Position numbers and translations under genes: made by a program. From positions 1,692,553 through 1,756,552 of the forward strand of contig NC_051093.1 in NCBI RefSeq assembly GCF_901709675.1: DNA of 64,000 nucleotides, read 5' to 3'. Under the pieces are notes generated by a model, which searched no databases, was not told the origin of the DNA, and saw only the letters and a list, made by a program, of their open reading frames with translations. The stretch comes from Syngnathus acus. Lineage: Eukaryota; Chordata; Actinopteri; Syngnathiformes; Syngnathidae. This document shows, piece after piece, positions 51,017-61,428 of the stretch; within the stretch, counting starts at the first letter, position 1; each line of letters begins with the position of its first letter.

Positions 51017-51420
51017 CACGTGTGTGTGTGTGTGTGCGTGCGTGTGTTTGTGTGCGTGTGTGTGTGTGCGGTACAGTAGGAAAGTCGAGTCACTTCCTCC
51101 TTGTGCGCTCCCAGCAGCAATAACGAACCAGCCCACAACTTTTTCGTCTCTCCTTGCGCTCGATGGCTTGCTGTCAGCTGGTCGAGACAGAAGTTGCGCC
51201 ACTTTACGTTAGCTGCTTCTGTTTATTCTAAAGTCCTTCATTTTGGAGAGTTCGAAGACGATTTGGGCGTCTGTGCGGAGTTTTTTTCCCCCCAAAGTAC
51301 AATGGCTCCGACCTAGCCCAACTTTTTTTCGGAGCCACATAGAGAGGAAGAGTTCCGCGGAGGTGCCGTTGCCCTTTTTTTAGGTGGTTTCATGTAAGTG
51401 GAAGCAAGCGGGCGAGCAAC
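51017..51420 (+). promoter_or_regulatory. arhgap17 promoter/5' leader region
   Basis: A TG-rich run (51017-51070) is followed by GC-richer sequence up to the ATG. No TATA box is evident. The leader immediately before the start reads GAGCAACATGAAG. The transcription start is not determined. Confidence 0.35.
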
Positions 51421-54400
51421 ATGAAGAAACAGTTCAACCGGATGAGGCAACTGGCCAACCAAACAGTCGGGAGGTGAGTTGTTCGGATTTAGAAGGACGT
51501 TACAAGCCAACGCCAGCATATAACCGACACTTTCTATTGGAAGCTTTCGTGGCAGCAAACGAACGCGCAGCTTTGATATACAAAACGAAGAACATTTGCC
51601 ACTTTATCCGTCGCTCTTAAACGTGGGTGGGCGAGCGGGGAAGCTTTCTCGACAGTCTCGTGCAAACGAATTCATGCTGAATTCTTCAACAAGGTTCGAG
51701 TGCTGTCTTCTTAATTCCTACTCGATTGGTTTAATGACTGCATGTAAAAAATAACGGGCTATAATGGGAGCCAGTACACGAATCCAAACGCATTACCCAT
51801 TTAATATCGCCTGTATGACGGCACAACAATGTGTTCATCATCGAGGTTGCGCAGTTCTTGACCCTACCCAGCCGCTCTTCCAGCGACCTACCGAAAGATA
51901 ACTATCTCCCGACCGAGGCACTCTCAAAGAGCCCCACCCACCAATACTAAGCAGCCAACTACCTTCCTCGGTACCGAGGTATCAACAGATGCATAGAGTC
52001 CCCATAAATTCTTTGAACCCCTTCACCAAACCTACCTAACCCCGATAACTTTCTCAGAAACCCACCCAGCAGATCAAACCGTCACGAAGTGTTTTTTTTG
52101 TTTCTGGTTTTGTTGGTGCTCATCTATTGCATCACGTCGCCGCAAAGACTTGTGAAATCAAACATGTCTGACGTCCATCTTTACACAACAGAAGGAAAAT
52201 AAAATGAATCGATAAAAGGTTGGAGGAGACGACGTCACTTCCAAGCCTAGAACTAGCTCGGAGCCAGGCCTACTTGAAGCAAAAACGACAAGTCGGTGGA
52301 GTGATGCTACAATTGTGGCGATGTGATGATTGAGTGAGAAGCCCCTTCCCCACAAGCAGGCTGAAAATATGAGATACACCCACTGAGGCTTTGCCCTGCA
52401 GTAAACCCACAGTGGAACTCTTTGATGGATTTGTGTCCCCTGTGATGTGCCTTTCAGGCAGGCTCACTTGGCCACAGAGGGATTGTGTGGAGTAAGCATT
52501 TTGGAGAGAGGGGTGGGGTTGTGTAAATGAGTGAGACTGGAATGGAAACATGAGTTCCATGTTGTGGTCACACACACGCCATGCTTTTGAAGTTTTGTGT
52601 GCTTGTTGCCTGGTTTGTGTGCTCGTTGGGGTCATGCTTCTGAAGCAAAGCCGTTTCGGAGCTTAAAGAGCCATCCGGCAAGAAAACTCTGTTTTGGATC
52701 TCAAATTGAAGAGGAAGATGCTCGCCGTTCGCATTCTAATTTCACTCATAAGATGTTTGTTGTCTGAGCAACATGTCCGATGTACAACTTGTGAACTGAA
52801 GGCTTTTCTTCCAGTCGGACGACAGTCATGATGAGACTTCAATTTTTGAAAAGTCGGACAACAGTCATGACGAGACTCCGATTTTTGAAAAGGAGAGGCT
52901 CACAGGCCGGGATATTTGACACACCAAATACAAGACAATTCGACAACTAGAGAAAAGAAGTTTTTGAGTATGATTGTTTTGAATGGAGTGCTTGAGACTC
53001 AGACGTGCCCCTTGGCGACCTCCGGCGCTCACTTACTCGCTCACCTCGTGTTGCCATAACAAACACAGTGACACAACGGGATGCGTCTGTTGGGACACGA
53101 CGGAGGAATCTCACAGCGCCTTCATAGAAACGAGTTTCCGCTGAGTTGCTCGAGTAAACACATAGTTTGACTGTGCGCATTATTATTCTGCTCAAGTGAG
53201 ATCGTGTGATGAGCGGCTCACATTCTGCTGTGTACACAAAAAGACAGGTTGAACTCCATTTGGAAGTTTGCGCTCGTTTGCAGCATGCCAAGTCTTGCAG
53301 AATTCAATTCAAGACAAGAACATTTTGTATTGTGTCATACTGCTGTTGTCATTGCCTGCATTTTGACCATGAGTGCAATTTTTCTCTCGCCAGGGCCGAG
53401 AAGACCGAGGTGCTGAGTGATGACCTCCTGCAGGTAAATACTTGTGCCATGCCAATTTCACCATCATAAATGAAGGCCCACTACAGTGTTTTTGATCAAT
53501 ATTTGGTGTTGCCATCGCAAGCTGCCTTTTGCTGGCGTGGTAACATCACATGACCCAACCCAGAAAACGGGCTGTTAGCTGAGCCCGTCGGCACTGATGT
53601 CATTACTAGTGGACAGCAAACGGCAGTACGAGGCCTTCTGCTCAAGTCATCATCTTCCCTCAGCCCAAGTTGAGTTGAGTTTGACGACTAGTGGGGGGAG
53701 GAGACGTGGCTGGCGGCTTTCCACCAAAGGCAATGTGGTGCTAGCTTCAAATGTTGGGGGCGGGGACGGAAAATAGAGCAGCGCTTGGCCACATGAAAGA
53801 AGATGATTTGAAATTGAAGGCTTGGCCATCGAGCTGTGCTCGCTCGGACTGACGAACGGAGCAAAGTGAGTGAGAAATAATATAAGTGCGAGGTCACCGG
53901 CTCCGTTTCTCCTCACGGCGTGCGGCTGTTGAGGGCGGAAACCAGTTGGCCATCTTGTAAACCTTTGGACAGCTCACCTAATCGAGGACTGCGGCTGGCG
54001 GGATCGCGCTTAAGTTTTGTTAATTGTTAAATTGCCCGTGCGGCAAGGTCACATGACCCCGCAAAATAGCGAAAAGGATGAACGATATGACAGAGAAGAC
54101 GCCACTGGTGTTGAAAGGAGCAAAGTGAGTCTACAAGACAATCAAATGACCGCCGGGACTCTCTAAGTGACTGCAAGTTTGTTACCGAAGCCTAAAACAA
54201 AGAGAACACGCAAAATGGGAGTTACATGGGCAGACTTTGGAGATCTGGCAGACTTGTTTGGAGATGTTCTCAACAAGTTGTGTTGAGGCAGGTCAAGACC
54301 TGACAAGACATGGACTGACGTTTCAAACTATTCCTCAGGTGTAAAAAGCAAGTGCGGGTTCTTGTTGGAAGTTTTCATGCGGAGCAACATCTTTGTTGAG

Positions 54401-57400
54401 AACGGCGCTCATCTACCTGCCTGCTAGCAGAATATGCCCAATATTCAACGTTTTCCTCGCCAACGTGGGTTACAACTCCTTCCGGCGGAGGAACCTGCAG
54501 GTTGAAGTACAAGTTAGAACTTGTCTGACTTTCTGCGGAAGCTTACTTTGTTAGAAAAGAGTGAAGAGGGTTACAAGGTAGTGCATTCCACAATCAAAAC
54601 AGCCAGGAGTGTTAAAAACATCCAAAGTTGTGGGATCATGTCTGATCCCCACATGGCCTGGATTCATTTTTTTCTTTTTCCTGTCAAAGAGCTCGATTGC
54701 AGTGTGGAAATCTGAGCCGGCCGCGGACGAGGCGGAATGATGAGCTAATCAATTGGATCCAGACAGCGGCGTTCATCTGCGTCTGGGGGGAAAAAAAAGG
54801 ATGTCAAATGGGAGACGTGAAAATGGGATGACGAGAGAGTCAAAGATGGGAATCTCTCAGCCAATGAGGCGCCCTGCTTGTTTATGTGCAGGCAGGAAGA
54901 GGAAGTGCGATGGCATCTTTTGCAAATGCGCTTTTCGAAGTTCAAAAAGAAACTCAAAAGGCAGAACAAATAAGCATTTGTTGAAAAAACATACTTCCTT
55001 TTTAAGATGGATCTACTCCAAATCAAAAAACTGTGAAAAAACTGACCAGGGCGGGGCGCGCACGCGTGTGTGTGTGCGTGTGTGTGTGTGATCAGATCGA
55101 GAGGCGCATGGAGCTGGTGCGCTTGATGTCGCACAACACGAACAAGAGGCTGGTGTCCTGCCTGCAGGGTCATTTGGGCACAGACACCGAGAAGCGACAC
55201 GTGAGTCGGATAACAAAGCAGCAGTCATTTCTTTCAATAAAAAAAAAAAAATTGAAGAAAGCAAAATGGAGAAAAAAAAAAAAAAAAAAAGACAGAAGCC
55301 TTTCTCGGGCCGCTAGCGCACTTTGATTGGCTGAGCGAAATTATGAGCTTCCAAGTTGTGTCTTTAGAAAAAGCTGCCCTTGACGACGCTGTCTCAGGCC
55401 ATGCAGGAGGGCGGCTCGCAGCTGGGCGACGAAAGTCTGATCGGGTGAGCCGCGTCCACCTTGTCGTGACCCCAAATTGCAAATGTTTGCATTTTGTCTT
55501 GAATGCAACGCGTGTGCAAGCAGCAAGATGATGGACGTGTGCGGCGAAGCCGAGGGCAGGTTGGCCAGCGAGCTGATGCAGCACGAGGTGCAGATCGAAA
55601 GAGACATTCTGGAGCCTCTCAACACGCTGGCCGAGGTACCACACCTGCTGGGGGGTGGGGGTCCTGATTCTGCTCACATTGCTGAAACTTGAATTCTCAT
55701 AGGTTGAGATTCCCAACATACTGAAACAGAGGAAGCAACTGGCCAAACTGGTCCTGGACTACGACTCGGCAAAGACCAGGTTGGCGTTCGGTTCTTCTTG
55801 CAGCATTACAGCCGATGAGCCCAAACAAAACTTAACTCTGCCTCAAAGCGAATTCACGTGGAAATAAGATAATTAGTCTGGTTCTAATGGGGCATTAAAT
55901 CAAGAGACCATTAAATACAGAAATAAGAAAGCACGACATTTTTGGTACTGGTTCAGCACATTTGAAAATTCATCATTTGGTCCAATTTGTTGAGGGTAAA
56001 AATCGATTGTGGTGCAGGTGGTACCAAGCGACCAAGTCCAGCAACCAGGCCATGGCGGCTAAGGTGGACTCCCTCAAGGACGAGATGGACGAAGCTCTGA
56101 ACAAAGTGGAAATATGTAAAGTAGGTTTCCGCTGCTCTAAATAAAATGACGATGCCATTTTGTCCGCAACGTCTGCGAACACTTTTCCCGCAGGACCAGC
56201 TATCGGCAGACATGTACAACTTTGCGTCCAAAGAAGGCGACTACGCTCGCTACTATCTCATGGTGGGTACACGACCTGATGATGAGATGAACGAGCAAAG
56301 TGAACCACATTGGTGCTCGCCTATGTCGGCAGTTATTGGAGGCCCAGGCCGAGTACCACAGAAGGTCTTTGGCAGCTCTGGAGGAAGCGATACCGAATAT
56401 TCAGTTGCAGCAAGGTGAGCAGCGAGGCATTTCAAAGAGGAAACGAGCGCATAAACGTTTGGTTGGCACCTTTGTCTTTAGACTCCTGGACGGAGAAGCC
56501 GGCATTCGGCACCGCCCTGGAGGAGCATCTGAAGCGGAGTAACCGAGACATTGCGCTGCCCATCGAGGCCTGCGTCATGATGCTGCTGGAGACCGGGATG
56601 AGGGAAGAGGTGGGGGGTCTGTGATTGTTTTTGCAAGTCGCTGCGCTAACTCTCAATTTGTGATTGTTGTTTAGCAAGTCGCTACGCTAACTCACATTTT
56701 GCGGTTTCGCTCTGTAGGGTCTGTTCAGAATAGCAGCGGGAGCTTCCAAACTAAAAAAGCTGAAAGCGGCATTGGACTGTTCGACGTCCCAGCTCGAAGA
56801 GTTCTACTCGGACCCTCACGCCGTCGCCGGTGATGACCGCAAAACCATGATCTGCTCCCAGTCGTGGTTTTTTTTCTCAATAATGGTCCACTTTGTACAC
56901 AGGAGCCCTGAAGTCCTACCTCAGGGAACTTCCTGAACCTCTCATGACCTTTGGCCTGTATGACGAGTGGACGCAGGCGTCCAAGTAAGACGACGCACAC
57001 AGCTGAAGGTGTGTGTGCCCAGGATGTGATTCCGCTAACTGTGTGCACACATGTTGTTTCAGTGTGTCTGACCCTGACAAGCGACTTCAGGCTTTGTGGG
57101 TGACATGTGACCATTTGCCAAAGACTCACAAAGCCAACTTTAGGTAGGTGTGCTCAGCGTTGATGTGGTCAACCGAATGTGGGAAAATCATCTAAATAAT
57201 AAGGAATGCTTACAGGTATCTGGTGAAGTTTCTGGCCAGACTGGCTCAAAACTGCGACATCAACAAAATGTCTCCCAGCAACATCGCCATTGTGCTGGGC
57301 CCCAACCTGCTGTGGGCAAAGATGGAGGGGTGAGGGGACGGCGCAAGCACCCGCGCACTCGCCTCGCTTGGTCTTCGCCGGCCATTGAACTTGCGCCTCG

Positions 57401-60400
57401 TCTCCCACAGGACTCTGGCCGAAATGGCGGCAGCGACGTCGGTCCATGTGGTCGCCATCATTGAGCCCATCATCCAGCACGCTGATTGGTTCTTTCCTGA
57501 AGGTAATGCTTCATAAAACATTTTCTGGCTGAAAAGTAGCTCAGGGAACAAAATACAAACACAAGTAGATTTTATTTCCAGCCCTAATTGACATAATGTT
57601 GCTGAACTAAATGTCCTTGGCTGCTTGGTTTCTTCCACACAGAAATGGACTTCAACGTGTCAGGCATGTTCGCCATGCCCACCCACCCATCCACGTCGGA
57701 CGGCGAACCGGACAGGAAGCGCCCCGGCAGCCTGGTGGTGCAAGACGGGGACACGCAGTCTCCCCGCAAAGACAGGTACCTGTCTCGCGCCAACCTCAGC
57801 CTCAGCCTGCCACTTCCCCTCCCGTCCCGGCCCAAGACAGCCAGCGGGCAGGATTGGCGGGCCCCGGCGGTGTCGGCCCACTACGTAGTGGCTGACGACT
57901 CCATCACGGTCACCCGACAGCAGCCCTGTCCAAACGTTCAGCCTGTGCTCTAGTCCAAAGTAGCCCCTATCTTTTTGGAGAATCATCTTGATTCTCTCCA
58001 AAAGACGTTTTGTCGATGTGGCAATTTGTGTTCTGAACTCCTCCCATTGTGTACTCTTGCAATTAAAGCTTGGGTCTGACTGCAGGTTGCTGGTCATGTG
58101 TTGGCTTCCCGCCCGCCATCTGTCTCGTCTCGTGCAGCCACGTTGCTTCCCTTCATGTTCATGTCGAGTTCTGCTTTCCGAGGGCTCGGCTATGTCTGCC
58201 CTTGGCTTTCTGTTCCTCTTGAGCTCTCCTGGGAATTTTCTTAAAATTTGTGTGTGTGGTTTGCCCCTCTGCCTCTTGACCCCCCCCCCCCTTCCGTAGC
58301 ACTGTTAACAAACCTCCGGAGGCAAGCCCACGTAGAGCCGGCACCACCATTAGAAAGCAGCCACAGCTAAGCTCGCCCAACTTGCAGCCGCCACTGCCCC
58401 ACCAGGAAGGCGGGGGTCCCGCCTGCTTTGAGCCCCTAACTGCCGCCCTGGAGATCGAGCCCGGCGGCGCAGGTGCCGGGGGCCGGCTTGCTGCCGTGCT
58501 ACCTCACTTGGTCTCCCAGGCGGGCGTGGAGGAGAGCAGGTAAGGAGCGAGCTAGCCGCATATCCTCCCCGCAACGCCGTTTGCTCTCAAGCAATCCGAC
58601 CTGCCCAACTCGCCCTCGCCTCTTTGCGTTTGTCAGAAGCCAGCAAATTGGAAATGTCTGGCCAGTCCAATTACATGGCGCTTTGAAAATGATTTGGAGC
58701 CGTTCTATGCCCGCAGCCCGGCTCGGGAGCTCATGTCCACGCCGCCTCCGCAGAGGAATGGTTCAGCTCAGCTTACAGCGGGAACGTCGCATTCCCAGAG
58801 TGGATCCAGGGGCCCCAGCCCTCACATGGTCCGCAGAGGTAAGACGAGCGGCACGTAATGTTGTTTCCCCGCACAGTGCCTCAAAATGTCTGCACGATTT
58901 GAATTAACACAGATGGCCACTTGAAGGCGTCACCTCAAAAATACACCGTTCCTTTTTTCAAACAGGAAGTGTGTAATGAGCCGCACTTCTGCATTGAATG
59001 AGCAGATCTCATTTTGGAAGTAAATTCAAAATAAACAATTCTCTCAGGCAAATGTGTTGAATAAAAAAAGTTTAAAAACAACGCAATTACACCCAGGGCG
59101 TGATCCTTTCGGATACCACTAGAGGGAGCCCGTGCAGCACTGGCATTAGAACCACAGACAAAAAACAAAAAGTCGAGTTGATGCACAGGCTGAGGAAACA
59201 CAGTTGATACTTGAAATGCAATATGTTCCTTTTTCCAGGGACCAAGAAACAGGCGCCGGCACCACCCAAACAAGCCAGTCCTTTCGCCTCTCAGCCTGCC
59301 AGCCAAACTCCGGGGTCCCCTCACAATCCCGCCATCAATCCCAGGCGCCACTCGGGCAAAGAAAGCCCCATCCAGGCTCCCAGCCACCCTCCCCCGCAGC
59401 CGCCCCAAGCGTTGGTACCGGGGGAGCCGCCGTCGCCGCCCAGGACGCCCACGCCGCCCGACACGCCACCTCACGACGGCGCCCACTCCCAGCCACCCGT
59501 GTACCACTACGGCTCGCTTCCCCGTCCCGCCCGGCCGGCACCCAAGCCGCGGCCCCGGCCTAACATGCCGCCGCCGCCTCAACCGGCTGTCAGCAACGAC
59601 AGCTGCAACGGCCTCGTCGGCTCCTCGTCCAAGATCATCACAGGTAAGGCGGTTCTATCTCGCTATCAATTGGCAGTTTAAAAATTGGGAAATAAAAATC
59701 GGTGGTGGTGCGGGGTAATTCCGAGTCTACTTTTAGATTCATTAAGAAAAACATCTGATTAAATTAGTATGATATATTTTGATTTATCAATTTTACAAAC
59801 GGTTTTATCTAAAGTCATTTTTTTAAACTTACAACAGCGATTGCTCGACCAATAAGAATTTGCCGACGTCAGCCCGAATTCTAAACGACGTGTTGGTTTG
59901 GATGTGCCGCTTGGCTGAGTGACATTTTCAGCTTCCTTTTTCTTTTACTGTCTGCCTTTTGGGTTTCAATGTGACTGGTGACGTGAAGTGTGTGTGTGTC
60001 TAACATTGCAGATGTCTGAGGTGGCGGGCCTTGTAAGGCAGGCGTTGGTAAGACTCCGACTGGCTGATGCGCCTGGTTTGCTTGCATGTGTGTGTGGGTG
60101 CAGGTGTGTGAGGGAGGGAGGGTGTCTGGGAAATCCTAACAGCGTGTCGTTAAGATACAATAGATAGACTGGCTCGAAATCCATCCGGTGTGATGTGTAC
60201 GTGTCAATTGCTGCTGTCCAGACAAACTAACATCGACCTTGGGTGTGACTAAACAAAACAAAACAAAAAAAAACTGTGCCTATTCTATGTAGCACTGATC
60301 ATGTGCCACACATTACATGTACTCCAAGGACTCCCCCCCAAAAGACTAAATCACATTTTAGTCTCAATGGACAATAAAATCAGCAATGCCTTCAAGACCA

Positions 60401-60669
60401 ACGGCTGGCATCTCCAAAAACGTGAACCACTCGTAATTAGAGGCACCACGCTCAAGGAGTCCTTAGTGTCTTAGTGTGCATCAAGCGTGCCAATTTGTGG
60501 GCGCGCTCGTATCTGACCTTTTCCCCTACGACCCCGTGCAGACGGCGACCTGGATCTGAAGGGGGCCAGACGAGTGTGGATCCCGGGGATGGTAGCGAGC
60601 CCGCAAGCGGCGCCGCCCGCCACCCTGCCGCCGCCACTCGACGCACACACGGAGAGCACCTCGCTGTGA
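51421..60669 (+). CDS. arhgap17: Rho GTPase-activating protein 17 (RICH1/nadrin), BAR-RhoGAP
   Basis: The product is a membrane-curvature-binding Cdc42/Rac GAP of cell junctions. Exons: 51421-51473, 53394-53433, 55096-55200, 55368-55444, 55524-55635, 55703-55779, 56018-56120, 56194-56262, 56333-56414, 56482-56609, 56718-56829, 56903-56984, 57063-57143, 57216-57329, 57411-57502, 57643-57775, 58300-58539, 58717-58838, 59239-59643, 60542-60669; all in phase, 784 residues (human 881). The BAR domain spans about 1-240 (MKKQFNRMRQLANQTVGRAEKT start) and RhoGAP about 250-445 with the arginine finger in GLFRIAAG (R286). The proline-rich SH3-binding tail follows (PAPPKQ; PIQAPSHPPPQPP; PAPKPRPRP). It ends TESTSL, a PDZ ligand like ESTAL in human. 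It is preferred over ARHGAP44 because of KKLKAALDCSTS, LAEMAAATSVHVV and the tail. Intron 1 is 1.9 kb. Confidence 0.95.
52814..52892 (+). repeat. 39-bp tandem duplication in arhgap17 intron 1
   Basis: Two copies of a unit starting GTCGGACGACAGTCATGA and ending TTTTTGAAAA differ at about four positions. The period is a multiple of three, and one frame is open through both units. A TTTCTTCCAG acceptor-like sequence precedes it. Confidence 0.85.
57776..58067 (+). other. candidate alternative last exon/3' end of arhgap17
   Basis: Reading through the exon 16 donor (57776) keeps the arhgap17 frame open for 59 more codons (RYLSRANLSLSLPLP..., ending NVQPVL) to a TAG at 57951-57953. ATTAAA follows at 58062-58067 with GT-rich sequence just after. 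This would produce an isoform with BAR and RhoGAP but without the proline-rich and PDZ-ligand tail. The frame and signal are seen; use is inferred. Confidence 0.4.
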
Positions 60670-61215
60670 GCGGGGCGCCATGCGCCCCTTTTACGCCGCC
60701 GCCAGGTTCCGCTCAACACCTTAGGAACGCATTTCTGACAATCTGATGGCAGGCTTGATCCAAAGGCTTTTTTTCTGTGAATCTATTTAACACGGCAGCC
60801 AAGTGCGAGTGAAATTGCGTGGAACAAAGACAGAGCAAAACAGAAAGGGGATGAAAACGAGGTGCTGTTTTGGCTTGTGTGGTGCCGGTTGTTGACCAAA
60901 GTGCAATATTGTGCACCGACTGTCTTCCAGTGGCTCATATTTGGTTTGTTGTATATTTTGGGGACTGATTTGTGACATTTTTAATTGCTTTGAGGATATA
61001 TTCGTTATTTGGTCCAAAAAATGATTTATATTTAAAAATCGGTATTGACAATGGTTGGTAATGACCAACTGTGCTCCAATATTTCAAAGCTTTGACCAAA
61101 TATAGCCCAACGTTTTCATATCGTTGCCAATCTTCACCTTTATACTAGTAATACTGAAACATGAGACCGTTGCTGCGCCATGACTTGTGATGATTAAAGT
61201 TTTACAATCTTGTCA
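60670..61215 (+). other. arhgap17 3' UTR (probable)
   Basis: Non-coding after the TGA at 60667-60669. ATTAAA at 61193-61198 is the likely poly(A) signal. slc5a11 ends 230 bp further on the opposite strand, so the two genes converge closely. Confidence 0.55.
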
Positions 61216-61428
61216 TGTTTTTCTTTTTTTCATGTATTTACATATCAAAGCAATCATGTAGGATACTTCTGACTTTCACATTGTGGCCTGGGCTGCACTT
61301 ATGTGATCATCATCTTGCTGCAGAAAAACAAACCTGGCCGTACTTTTGTCACTTGCCGTTTCTCTTGGAATGCAAAAATCTCTAATGTCCCGAGAAAAGC
61401 AACACCTTTTGAGGAGCATGGCAGCCCT

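Noticed and set aside
54521-54715. 64-codon open frame in arhgap17 intron 2
   Set aside because: No acceptor and donor pair in phase with exons 2 and 3, and no BAR-domain similarity.
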